NCBI GenBank assembly: GCA_041484525.1 | Contig: JBGPHT010000073.1 | Coordinates: 1-35,816, forward strand | From: JBGPHT01 sp041484525 | GTDB lineage: Bacteria; Acidobacteriota; Terriglobia; Bryobacterales; Bryobacteraceae | Direction of reading: 5' to 3' | DNA: 35,816 nt | In this document: in pieces, positions 7,747 to 16,012 of the stretch | Position numbering within the stretch: position 1 is the first letter of the stretch | How the letters are laid out: each line of letters starts with the position of its first letter | The notes under the pieces: model-generated | What the model was told of the DNA's origin: nothing | Databases searched by the model: none | What the model saw: only the letters and a program-made list of their open reading frames with translations | Translations under genes and position numbers: made by a program

Positions 7747-8142
7747 CTACTTCCACGGATCGTATGTCCCAAAATTCCAAATCCGGCCCTCCACATCGCG
7801 GCAGGTATACCCGCGCCCGCCGTAGCCCTCGTCTTTGATGTCGAAAAGAATCTCTGCCCCCGCAGCCTTTGCCGTTGCGTAATGCGCGTCGGCGTCGGGA
7901 ACGACGACATACACCGCCTGCGTTTCACAGCCGCCGATTTCGTCCGGTTGCTTCATCAAGTGGCCGTAGGCGTTGTCCGCCACCGATCCCAGCATCATCA
8001 TCCCCTTGCCGAACGTAAGCTGAGCGTGCGCAATCGTATCGTTCTCGCCCGGCACCACCAGATGCTTTTCGAAACCGAACGCCCTGCATAGCCACTCGAT
8101 GGCCGCGGGCGCGTTGCGATATCGCATCGTCGGAATCATCAT
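7747..8142 (-). CDS. VOC-fold (glyoxalase/bleomycin-resistance-like) protein
   Basis: 131 residues from ATG 8142, preceded on its strand by GAGGGGAGAATT, a good ribosome-binding site; a second ATG follows at once. The sequence fits the PhnB-like branch: MIPTMRYRNAPAAIEWLCRA then FGFEKHLVVPGE at the start, the mid-part TQAVYVVVPDADAHYATAKA, and the C-terminal GYTCRDVEGRIWNFGTYDPW, where the DxxG-x-W-x-F strand ends the second beta-alpha-beta unit. Such proteins bind a metal or small ligand; substrate is unknown. It diverges from the large BNR gene across a 76-bp gap. Confidence 0.85.
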   Translation of the reverse strand: MMIPTMRYRNAPAAIEWLCRAFGFEKHLVVPGENDTIAHAQLTFGKGMMMLGSVADNAYGHLMKQPDEIGGCETQAVYVVVPDADAHYATAKAAGAEILFDIKDEGYGGRGYTCRDVEGRIWNFGTYDPWK

Positions 8143-8218
8143 AATTCTCCCCTCTCGAACATTCTGCCGGATGCCGTCCCCGACGTATTGTAAGAAATTG
8201 CCGCGGTATCCTGTGGCC

Positions 8219-11200
8219 ATGCGGCTCATCGCCATTCTCCTGCTCTTCGACGCCATGGCGGCGGCACAAACTGCGCCCCGCCTGGACGCTCTCGAGTGGC
8301 GGAGCATCGGCCCCGCAGCCACCGGCGGACGCATCGCCGATCTGGCCGTCGTCCATGTCCACGGCAAGGCGGATGAGATCTACGTCGCGACCGCCACGGG
8401 CGGCGTTTTCAAGAGCGTCAATGCGGGCGTCTCATTCACTCCCGTGTTCGATCGCGCCGGCGGCATGATGTCGATCGGCGCGGTGGCGGTGGCGCCGTCC
8501 AACCCTTCCATCGTCTGGGTGGGGACTGGGGAAGCGGACAACCGGCAGAGTTCCTCGTGGGGCGACGGCGTCTACAAATCGCCCGACGGCGGCTCTTCCT
8601 GGCAGAAGGTGGGACTCGAGGACACGCGTCACGTCGGCAAAATCGTCATCCACCCCACCGATCCCAACATCGTTTACGTGGCCGCGGTGGGGCATCTGTG
8701 GGGATCGAACGCGGAGCGCGGCGTCTACAAAACCACCGACGGCGGCAAGACCTGGAAAAAGGTTCTGTATAAGGATGACTGGACGGGCGCCATCGACTTG
8801 GCGATGGACCCGAAGAATCCCGAGGTGGTGTTCGCGGCCATGTACCAGCGACAGCGCAAGGGTTGGGGTTACAACGGCGGCGGGCCGGGCAGCGGAATCT
8901 ATCGCACCAACAACGGCGGCACAACCTGGGTCGAGCTGACCAACGGCCTGCCGCGCGTCGACAAGGGTCGCATCGGCTTGGCGATTTTCCCCGGCGACAG
9001 CCGCGTGGTGTACGCCATTGTCGACGCGGACGCAGTCGGCGGCGGACGCGGCGGGCGCGGCGGAGAGGGGGGTGGCGAAGGCGGCACAGCGCCTGCCGGC
9101 CGTGGACGCGGAGGAGCCGCTCCCCCCGTCGACTCGACCGGGCAACTCGGCGGCACCTTCCGCAGCAAGGACCAGGGCGAAACCTGGGAGCACATGTCCG
9201 GCTTCAATCCACGCCCGTGCTATTACAGCCGCATCTACGTCGACCCCAAGGAGGTCAACCGCGTTTTCATCATGGGGTCGAACCGCGGCTTCTACATTTC
9301 CGACGACGGCGGTAAGCGGTACAACGATCTGTTCAGCGGCGTCCACAGCGAGGACCACGCGATGTGGATCGATCCCGACGACACCAACCACCTCGTCATC
9401 GGCGGCGATGGCGGCGTGTCGATCTCCTACGATCGCGGCGCCACCTGGCTGTTCCGCATCAATCTGCCGCTCGGCCAGTTTTACAACATCTCGACCAACA
9501 ACGCCGACCCCTTCCTGGTGTGCGGCGGGCTGCAGGACAACGGAAGCTGGTGCACGCCCAGCGCCACAAACATCAGTTACGGCATCTCGTTCAAGGATGC
9601 GTTCAACATCGGCGGCGGCGACGGCATGCAGGCGCAGTTTGACGGCGACGATAACACCGTGCTGGTGGGTTCGCAGAACGGCGCGGCCGGGCGCCTGGAT
9701 CTGCGGAGCATGGAGCGGCAGACCATCGCGCCGGTGCCGCCCGAAGATCGTCCGCAGCCTGGGCGTCCCGGCTACCGCTGGTATTGGACCACGCCGCTGA
9801 TCGTTTCGCATTTCACGCCCGACACGATTTACACGGCGGCCAACGTGCTCTTCCGGTCGGATGATCGCGGCGTATCGTGGAAGACGATCAGCGGCGACCT
9901 CACGGCCGCCATCGACCGCGAAAAACTACAGATGATGGGCGCGCCCATTCCGGCACGTGCCCTGTCGAAGAATGACGGGCAGACCAATTTCAGTGCGCTG
10001 ACGGCCATCGCCGAGTCGCCCCTCGATCGCGGCGTGCTGTACACCGGCGCCGACGATGGCTCTATCCACGTGACGCGCGACGGTGGCAAGCACTGGACCA
10101 ATTTCACGACGCGCGTGCGCGGGCTGCCGTCGATGCTGAACATCAGCGGCATCGTGGCATCGCAGCATGCGGCGGGACGCGTCTATCTGACCGTGGACGG
10201 CCACTTCAACGACGATTACCATCCTTATGTATTCGTCAGCGAAGACTACGGCGAGAACTGGCGCGCGATTGTGAGCGGGCTGCCGCCGGTCTCGGTGCAC
10301 CGCATTCGCGAGCACCCGTCGAATCCCAGCCTGCTGGTGGTGGGGACGGAGATGGGCGTCTACGCGACCTTCGACCGCGGCGGGCGCTGGACATCGCTCA
10401 ACGGCAACATGCCGCCGGTACCGGTCTACGATCTGGTGTTTCAGGAGAGCGCGGGCGCGCTGGTCGTGGGCACGCACGGCCGCAGCATCTGGGTGCTCGA
10501 CCACGCCGAGCCGCTGGCCGGGATGACGCCCGAAGTGCTGAGCGGCATTGGACGCCTCTTCGCGATTCCGCCCGTGCACCACAGCGTGATGTACGGCGGC
10601 CAGTTCTGGTTCGGCGCGGGGGAATTCTTCGCGCCCAATCCGCCGGCGGGTGCGGTCGTGAGCTACTATCTGCCCAAGGCGGCGGGCGAAGTGCGGATCG
10701 CCGTCGCGGACGCGTCGGGCAAGACCATTCGTACGTTCCGCGGTCCTGGCGAGGCTGGGCTGAACCGCACGTGCTGGGACCTGCGGATGGACCCGGCGCT
10801 GCAGTGGCGCAGCCAGCCGCCCATGGGGAGCTGCGTTGCCAGCGGGGGCCGCGGGGGCGGCGGCGGACCGCTGGTGGTTCCCGGGAAGTACCAGGTCTCG
10901 ATGACGTACGCAGGCAGCCCCGAGCTGCGCACCGAGTCCACGGTGCTGCCGGATCCGAAGTTTCCGATATCGGACGCGGATCGCACTGCGCACCAGACCG
11001 CGGTCATGGGCGCATATACGCTGCAGCAGCAGTTGGCGGCGGCGCGCGATGCCTCGCAAAAGCTCACTGAGCAGATCGACGCGATACGGAAAGATCTCAC
11101 TTCGGCTGGAGACAGTGGAAAGGCGGGACTGGAGGTCGTGAAGCAAGCGGCCGCGGATCTGTTACGCGCACAGGGCGATGTGAATCGCGCACTGGCCGGC

Positions 11201-11413
11201 GCCGCCAACGCACAGGGCGCGATGGATAGCTACGCGGGAGTGCCCACGGCGGCGCAGTTGCGCCAATTGGATTGGGCCTGGGAGGACGCCGCCACGGGAA
11301 TCGCCGCGCTGAACAAGGTCATTCGCGAGAGCATGCCGAAGGCGTACGGCGTGGCCGGCAGCGCGACTAAGAGGGAAGAGGTGAAGCCTTTGCCCACACC
11401 CGCACGGAAGTAA
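8219..11413 (+). CDS. Large secreted BNR/Asp-box repeat protein (sialidase/VPS10-like propeller)
   Basis: 1064 residues. ATG 8219 gives a signal peptide MRLIAILLLFDAMAAAQ; an in-frame ATG at 8099 would add 40 residues without a signal and is rejected. At least nine Asp-box turns of the form S-x-D-x-G-x-x-W are visible (SPDGGSSW, TTDGGKTW, TNNGGTTW, SKDQGETW, SYDRGATW, SDDRGVSW, TRDGGKHW, SEDYGENW, TFDRGGRW), indicating one or two beta-propellers. A Gly/Arg-rich insert falls at about 275-305 and a predicted coiled coil (LQQQLAAARDASQKLTEQID) near residue 945. Family members are often named glycosyl hydrolase or photosystem II assembly-like, but no sialidase catalytic residues can be seen here, so enzyme activity should not be assumed. 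Probably periplasmic or extracellular. Confidence 0.85.
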   Translation: MRLIAILLLFDAMAAAQTAPRLDALEWRSIGPAATGGRIADLAVVHVHGKADEIYVATATGGVFKSVNAGVSFTPVFDRAGGMMSIGAVAVAPSNPSIVWVGTGEADNRQSSSWGDGVYKSPDGGSSWQKVGLEDTRHVGKIVIHPTDPNIVYVAAVGHLWGSNAERGVYKTTDGGKTWKKVLYKDDWTGAIDLAMDPKNPEVVFAAMYQRQRKGWGYNGGGPGSGIYRTNNGGTTWVELTNGLPRVDKGRIGLAIFPGDSRVVYAIVDADAVGGGRGGRGGEGGGEGGTAPAGRGRGGAAPPVDSTGQLGGTFRSKDQGETWEHMSGFNPRPCYYSRIYVDPKEVNRVFIMGSNRGFYISDDGGKRYNDLFSGVHSEDHAMWIDPDDTNHLVIGGDGGVSISYDRGATWLFRINLPLGQFYNISTNNADPFLVCGGLQDNGSWCTPSATNISYGISFKDAFNIGGGDGMQAQFDGDDNTVLVGSQNGAAGRLDLRSMERQTIAPVPPEDRPQPGRPGYRWYWTTPLIVSHFTPDTIYTAANVLFRSDDRGVSWKTISGDLTAAIDREKLQMMGAPIPARALSKNDGQTNFSALTAIAESPLDRGVLYTGADDGSIHVTRDGGKHWTNFTTRVRGLPSMLNISGIVASQHAAGRVYLTVDGHFNDDYHPYVFVSEDYGENWRAIVSGLPPVSVHRIREHPSNPSLLVVGTEMGVYATFDRGGRWTSLNGNMPPVPVYDLVFQESAGALVVGTHGRSIWVLDHAEPLAGMTPEVLSGIGRLFAIPPVHHSVMYGGQFWFGAGEFFAPNPPAGAVVSYYLPKAAGEVRIAVADASGKTIRTFRGPGEAGLNRTCWDLRMDPALQWRSQPPMGSCVASGGRGGGGGPLVVPGKYQVSMTYAGSPELRTESTVLPDPKFPISDADRTAHQTAVMGAYTLQQQLAAARDASQKLTEQIDAIRKDLTSAGDSGKAGLEVVKQAAADLLRAQGDVNRALAGAANAQGAMDSYAGVPTAAQLRQLDWAWEDAATGIAALNKVIRESMPKAYGVAGSATKREEVKPLPTPARK

Positions 11414-11414
11414 C

Positions 11415-11806
11415 ATGCCCGGCGAAGCCAATCTGCGCGCCTTGTTAGCCGGGCTCGATCCTGTCCTGCATGACGACGAATTCGTCTGGTGCACCGCCGC
11501 CCAAATCGACGCGCCCTCGATCCCATCTGCACCTTTCGCGAGCGCGAAGGCATCACCCTCATCGTGCGCCGCGCGGATGCCGAGCGTCGCGGCCTGCCGT
11601 TCACGTACCCATGCCGTACGATCACGCTGAACGTGCACTCCAGCCTCTACGCCGTGGGCCTGATGGCGGCGATCACGGCGATGCTGGCGCGCGCGGACGT
11701 CAGCGTGAACCCGGTCTCGGCGTATTACCACGATCATCTCTTCGTGCGTAGTGAGGATGCGGAGCGCGCACTGGCTCTGCTGCTCAGTCCAACTGCGCCG
11801 CGTTGA
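11415..11806 (+). pseudogene. ACT-domain protein, frameshifted
   Basis: Two frames together encode one ACT-domain protein (the small ACT_3/ACT_7-like family of about 130 residues). The first frame gives MPGEANLRALLAGLDPVLHD then DEFVWCTAAQID; near 11505-11510 it changes to a frame reading ALDPICTFREREGITLIVRR, then GLPFTYPCRTITLNVHSSLY, ending NPVSAYYHDHLFVRSEDAER and ALALLLSP. Adding one base in GACGCGCCCTCG restores a 130-residue protein. The start ATG is 2 bases after the BNR gene stop. The break is either a real one-base deletion or a sequencing error. The 3' end overlaps the convergent VOC gene by 23 bases. Confidence 0.75.
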
Positions 11807-12200
11807 TCTCGATCACGTGCCGATCGGGATCCATAATGTAGATCTGTGGAAAGCCGGCGACGGCGTCCGGCTGGGCAATCACCTTCATCAGGTCGAGGCT
11901 GCCGGCGTCTTCGCGGTAGCCGCGCGCGTGCAGGAATTCGAGCGCTTCGCGATAGCTATTCACCCGCACAGCGAAGTGGATGTCGCGCGTGTCGAGACCT
12001 TTATCGGGACCGCGAAACGTCGAGTTGGTGTGCACGATCAGGTGCACCTGCTGCCCGCCGGCGACGCGGAACCAGGCGCCGGGAAACGAGAAATTCGGGC
12101 GCGCGATTTCTTCAAGCTGAATGATCTCTCGATAGAACCGCCGCGAGCGGTCGAGGTCCGTGACCGTGATAGCCACGTGGTGGAGGGACTCGATTTCCAT
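11784..12200 (-). CDS. VOC-fold (glyoxalase superfamily) protein
   Basis: 138 residues from ATG 12200 (MEIESLHHVAITVTDLDRSR). The start is placed 8 bases after the stop of the upstream secreted-protein gene, so the two probably share a transcript. Landmarks are HHVAITVTDLDRSRRFYREI (first metal-ligand histidine position of the family), FRVAGGQQVHLIVHTN, DIHFAVRVNSYREALEFLHA and the terminal IYIMDPDRHVIEINAAQLD with the usual D-P-x-x-x-x-E-I metal-ligand glutamate. A role as a dioxygenase, lyase or resistance-type binding protein is possible but the substrate cannot be named. Confidence 0.85.
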   Translation of the reverse strand: MEIESLHHVAITVTDLDRSRRFYREIIQLEEIARPNFSFPGAWFRVAGGQQVHLIVHTNSTFRGPDKGLDTRDIHFAVRVNSYREALEFLHARGYREDAGSLDLMKVIAQPDAVAGFPQIYIMDPDRHVIEINAAQLD

Positions 12201-12208
12201 ATCGCCGT

Positions 12209-12658
12209 CTACTTGGTGACCGTAACCGTGGCGGCGATCTTTTTGACCAGATCCTCGGAGCCGCCCTGCCGGATATTGATCTGCGCGGCGCACGTCCCGT
12301 CTTTGCCGGGCACCGTCACGTGATAGCCGATCACCACAGGCATTCCCTGCGAAGGCGACGCCGGCTTGGCCGCCCAAAAGACGCGCTGCGCGCTGTTCTC
12401 GATCATCTTATCCACGCCCACCGTCTTCTGTACCGTGTCGCTCATCGGCAAACCCGTCTTGCTGGCCTGCGCGAGAACCATCGCATCGGAGTGATCTGAC
12501 GAAGACGCATAATTCGAAAGATGCTGGCTGATCTGCCAGTCGGCCGGGACGGACATCTGGCACGCGCCGGTCCTATCCCTCACCGCTTTCCACCCGCTTG
12601 GAGGCTGGGCGAAACCCGCGGCGGCCAACGATAGCACAAAGAGAATTACTCGGGTCAC
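12209..12658 (-). CDS. Small secreted protein of unknown function
   Basis: 149 residues. A signal peptide is clear (MTRVILFVLSLAAAGFA, cleavage before QPPSGW). The mature part begins GWKAVRDRTGACQMSVPADW, resembling secreted proteins that compare a fixed polypeptide core (SVPADWQ), and ends with a TVTVTK strand. Two cysteines (in GACQ and GTCAAQ) could form a disulphide. No enzyme motif is visible. It lies 8 bases upstream of the VOC gene on the same strand. Confidence 0.7.
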   Translation of the reverse strand: MTRVILFVLSLAAAGFAQPPSGWKAVRDRTGACQMSVPADWQISQHLSNYASSSDHSDAMVLAQASKTGLPMSDTVQKTVGVDKMIENSAQRVFWAAKPASPSQGMPVVIGYHVTVPGKDGTCAAQINIRQGGSEDLVKKIAATVTVTK

Positions 12659-12873
12659 TTGGACAGTTTACCGTGTTTCGGCGACAGGCTACGAAGCCTT
12701 CCGCGCCGCAGACCAAGGGTTGTCTGCGTAGGATGGAAGAGAAGGAACCACACGCAACATGCGGGCCAACTCGATGCATAGTCCGCTCGACGCCGCTATC
12801 AACCCGCTCGCACCCGAAGATAACCCGCTCATGAGTTTTTCATCCGATCGCGGCCGTTTTCAAGATACCTCCT

Positions 12874-13641
12874 GTGGGCCATCCGCCAGTCCGCGTCCTG
12901 ATCGTCGATGACGAGCCGATCGCACGTCAGGTGCTGCGCGACGGCTTGAGTGCCTTCCCGGATGTCGATGTCGTAGGCGAAGCCGAGAATGGGCACGCCG
13001 CGCTCGAACAGATTGCGCGCTTGAAGCCCGACCTCGTGCTACTCGATTTGCAGATGCCCGGCCTCGGCGGTTTCGATGTGATCGACCGGCTTCCACCAGA
13101 CGCGCTGCCCGCCATCATCATCGTCACGGCCTACGACCAGCACGCGATCCGTGCCTTTGAAGCCGGCGCGCTCGACTACCTGTTGAAGCCGGTGAGCCAG
13201 GAGCGTCTCGAAAAAGCGATGGCGCGCGCGAGGGCGCTCCGCGGGAAGAGCCGCGAGGTGGCCGAGTCGCTGGTGCGGTTGCACGATGCTGGCGCGACCT
13301 CGGCGCAACAACGAAGCCGCAAGGTGGCGGGAAGGATCGGAGAAGAATATTTTCTGCTCGATCTCGACGATATTCTGGCCTTCCAGGCGGAACGCGAGAT
13401 TGTGTGGATCATCGCGGCGCGCCAGCGCTACATGGCCAGGCAGCCGCTGCGCCATATCGAGGCGCGGCTGCACGGGGCGGCGTTTCAGAGGATCCACCGG
13501 AACGCTTTGGTCAACGTGAACCACGTGCGCAAGATGACGCCGCTGAGCAGCCAGCGGTGGATGATGACGCCGAGCAACGGCGCCGAGTTCATCGTCAGTA
13601 AGCGGATGGCGCACCAGGTGCGGCAGATGTTGCAATGGTGA
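12874..13641 (+). CDS. LytTR-family response regulator
   Basis: 255 residues. Receiver domain at about 6-122: acidic pair in VLIVDDEP, phosphoacceptor D58 in LVLLDLQMPG, T85 in IIIVTAYD, K105 in LDYLLKPV. LytTR DNA-binding domain at about 150-255, with the typical phrases DILAFQAEREIVWIIA, FQRIHRNALVNVNHVRKM and GAEFIVSKRM. The start is GTG 12874; no strong ribosome-binding site is seen. The stop is 10 bases before the LytS-type kinase gene, so the two form a standard LytS/LytTR two-component pair on one transcript. The 215 bases upstream hold no other gene and should carry its promoter. Target promoters are unknown. Confidence 0.9.
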   Translation: MGHPPVRVLIVDDEPIARQVLRDGLSAFPDVDVVGEAENGHAALEQIARLKPDLVLLDLQMPGLGGFDVIDRLPPDALPAIIIVTAYDQHAIRAFEAGALDYLLKPVSQERLEKAMARARALRGKSREVAESLVRLHDAGATSAQQRSRKVAGRIGEEYFLLDLDDILAFQAEREIVWIIAARQRYMARQPLRHIEARLHGAAFQRIHRNALVNVNHVRKMTPLSSQRWMMTPSNGAEFIVSKRMAHQVRQMLQW

Positions 13642-13651
13642 GGGCGGCTGC

Positions 13652-15509
13652 ATGCTCGGACTCAACCAACTGCTGCTGATCAACATTCTCGGCCACGCGG
13701 GCGGCGCGCTCATTTTCGCGATCTTCCTCTGCCTTCTGTCCAGCGGCCGGGGATGGTCGGGGACGCGCGGGCGCAATCTTTCAGCGCTGGCCGCGGTGCT
13801 GTCGATGGCGTGGAACGTGGGATCGCTGGTGGCCCTTGCGTGGCCTAGTCTCGCGCCCGCGCCGCGAAATCTGGTAGTGGCGTTCAGCTTTTCGGTGCTC
13901 AGCCTGTTGCCGGCCGTGCTGCTTCACCTGTCGCTCGAAGACAGCCAGCCCATGCTGGTAGGATGCGGCTACCTTCTAAGCGCCGTCGCCGTGGCCATGC
14001 ATTTCCGCGAAATCTACGGGAACGGCGCGGCGCTGCATCAGGTCGCGCTGCTGCTGATCGCGGTGGGATTTCTGGCGCTGACCGGAATCGCCGCGGCCAC
14101 CGTCGCGTTTCGCCGCGATGCCCGCCCGAAACCCGGCGGCGCGCGCATAGTGGCTTCGATGTGTCTGGCCCTCTTCGCCATGTCGTTCGTGCATTTCGGC
14201 AACGGCCATGCGGACCAGGCGTGGTCGAGCGAGCTCGTCATCCATCACGCCGGAATCCCGCTGGCGCTCTTCGTCCTGCTACAGGACTATCGCTTCGTAT
14301 TACTGGATGCGTTCGTTCGCTTTTTGGCGAATGCGTTACTCGCGGCGTTGCTGGCGGGCCTCGCGATCGAAGCCGCCTTCCGCCTGGTGCTGGTCGAGCG
14401 CGCCCGTCAGGAACCCCTGCCCGAAGCCGTACTGCCGATCAGCGTCTGTTTCTTCCTGGTCCTGTTCGCATGGCTCCGCGGGAAGGTGCAGGACTGGCTC
14501 ACGTCCGTGGTGTTGCGGCAGGGCGCCGTGTCGCAAGTACCCGACCGCGTGAAAGCGTCGCCCGAATTCTCCGACGAATCCGAGTATCTGGAATGGGCAG
14601 CATCCGTTATCGCCGCCGGATTCAGAACCCAGGACCATGCCGTGGTCAGCCAAGCGGAATGGGAGGCGGAGGCCGACGTAGTCGCACCCGTGACGGCGAC
14701 TTTATTCTCGCCCGCGAACTCCTCGAAACGCTGGAGTTGGGCGCAGGCCGTGGCGCCGGTGCGGCTGGGCGAAGGCCAATCGGAATTCATCCTGCTGGGC
14801 GGCCCGCGCAGGCGGGCAGCGATATCTCAGCCACGATCTGGACGCGCTGACGAAGGCCGCCGCGGAGATCGTAGAGAAAGTGGAATCGCTGCGGCGACAG
14901 GAGATGAACCGCCTGGTCAGCCAAGCCGAGCTGCGCGCCCTGCAATCGCAAATCAACCCGCATTTCCTCTTCAACGCTCTGAACACGCTCTACGGAAGCA
15001 TTCCACGCCAGGCCGCCGCGGCGCGCAAGATCGTGCTCAACCTGGCCGACATCTTCCGCTATTCGCTGCAATCGGACAAGCCGTTCGTACCGCTGGCGGA
15101 TGAAATGCAAATCGTGCGCGCCTATCTCGACGTGGAGCAACTCCGCTTGGGCAGCCGCCTGATAGTGGAAATCGAGGTGGATGAGGCCGCGCTGCACGCG
15201 CCGATTCCGGTGCTGTCGATTCAACCGCTGGTCGAGAACGCCATCAAACACGGGATCGCCCGCCGCACCGAACCGGGCCACGTCCGCATCAAAGCCGAAT
15301 GCCGAAACGACGAATTGCGAATCACGGTAGAGAACAGCAGTGCCGGCGCGATGCCCCCCAACGCAGGCTCGGGCGTAGGCCTGCAGAACGTGCGGCGGCG
15401 CCTGGAGATTTGCTACGGCGCGTCTGCCGAACTGCTGTTCTCACTCAATCCCCTTGAGACCACGGTGGAGCTTTCGATCCCCCTGATCCGTTCCGGGGGC
15501 GCTCGCTAA
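13652..15509 (+). pseudogene. LytS-type sensor histidine kinase, broken by one extra base
   Basis: Frame-corrected length is 618 residues. The first frame (from ATG 13652) encodes about eight membrane helices (INILGHAGGALIFAIFLCLL onward) and a linker up to EFILLGG. At about 14803-14805, in GGCGGCCCGCGC, the reading must drop one base to continue RAGGQRYLSHDLDALTKAAA, then MNRLVSQAELRALQSQINPH with FLFNALNTLY. This is the His_kinase core: phosphoacceptor H437 in NPHFLFN, N box VENAIKHG, G box GSGVGLQNVRRRLE. As written, the first frame stops at 15103, separating sensor and kinase parts; the kinase part could be made alone from GTG 14880. It pairs with the LytTR regulator just upstream. An error in the C run is at least as likely as a true mutation. 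Confidence 0.85.
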
Positions 15510-15609
15510 AGATTGTTCACCGCCGAGACGCCGAGACCGCCGGGAACACAAGCATTAGAATTGCCCCTTGTTTTCTCAGCGGTCTCGGCGTCTCGGCGGT
15601 GAATAATCT
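15510..15609. terminator. Very long hairpin between convergent genes; REP-like inverted repeat
   Basis: Arms of 31 bp at 15510-15540 and 15579-15609 match with a single mismatch (15515/15604); the loop is 38 bases. Each arm contains the direct tandem CGCCGAGACGCCGAGACC, so the stem is itself repetitive. It starts one base after the kinase stop and ends 4 bases before the acetyltransferase stop on the other strand, so it can end both transcripts. The length and repeat content are beyond a normal terminator and suggest a REP/MITE-type element. Confidence 0.8.
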
Positions 15610-15613
15610 GTTG

Positions 15614-15961
15614 CTAGTCCAACATCAACCTCATCTCATTCGTCGCGGCAAACCCGAGTGACTCGTACAGCACGCGCCCATCCGGGCTGGCATGCAGGAT
15701 GACAGCTCCGGCCACCATGTGGGGCGGCCAATCCATCAGCCAGAGGCCGAGACCGGCGGCCACCGAGCCATCGGGCGCAAACGCGAACCACGCGAGGTAT
15801 TCGCCGGAATCCATCTTGCGCCGGAGCCAGGGCCGGAAGCGGGCACTCATCTCGTCAAGCACCGGCTCGTCGCGGTAGCCCATGTCGAAGAACATGGCGC
15901 GGCGATGATGCGCGATGGCGTCGAGATCGGAATCGTCGAGCGTGGCCGGACGGACATTCAT
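15614..15961 (-). CDS. GNAT-type acetyltransferase with core deletion
   Basis: 115 residues from ATG 15961. The N-terminal half is typical of GNAT enzymes (MNVRPATLDDSDLDAIAHHR, then MDSGEYLAWFAFAPDGSVAA and LGLWLMDWPPHM), and the C-terminal end is the usual VILHASPDGRVLYESLGFAA then TNEMRLML. What should lie between, the acetyl-CoA-binding motif A (an R/Q-x-x-G-x-G/A turn plus helix, about 35-40 residues), is absent: HMVA runs straight into GAVILH at residues 81-90. Related proteins have about 150 residues. The deletion is in frame. The product probably cannot bind acetyl-CoA, so this is likely a decaying gene. Confidence 0.7.
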   Translation of the reverse strand: MNVRPATLDDSDLDAIAHHRRAMFFDMGYRDEPVLDEMSARFRPWLRRKMDSGEYLAWFAFAPDGSVAAGLGLWLMDWPPHMVAGAVILHASPDGRVLYESLGFAATNEMRLMLD

Positions 15962-16012
15962 CTGACCGATAATACAAACATGAGGACGGCTCCGGTTGGC
16001 ATACTCGCGCGC

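Noticed and set aside
9036..9135. GGC-rich repeats as a CRISPR or tandem-repeat array
   Set aside because: Units are irregular and of codon length, in frame in a Gly/Arg-rich loop; there are no spacers.
8432..9811. Long minus-strand open frame antisense to the BNR-repeat gene
   Set aside because: No motifs, and it runs across the conserved Asp-box codons on the other strand; a high-GC shadow.
10666..11208. Minus-strand frame rich in Ala/Ser opposite the 3' part of the BNR gene
   Set aside because: No start signal or family motif; it is the mirror of the coiled-coil part of the plus-strand protein.
12659..12873. Possible small gene in the gap before the LytTR regulator
   Set aside because: The open frame there has no ribosome-binding site or motif; only a weak 7-bp inverted repeat (CGCAGAC/GTCTGCG) is seen near 12705-12730.
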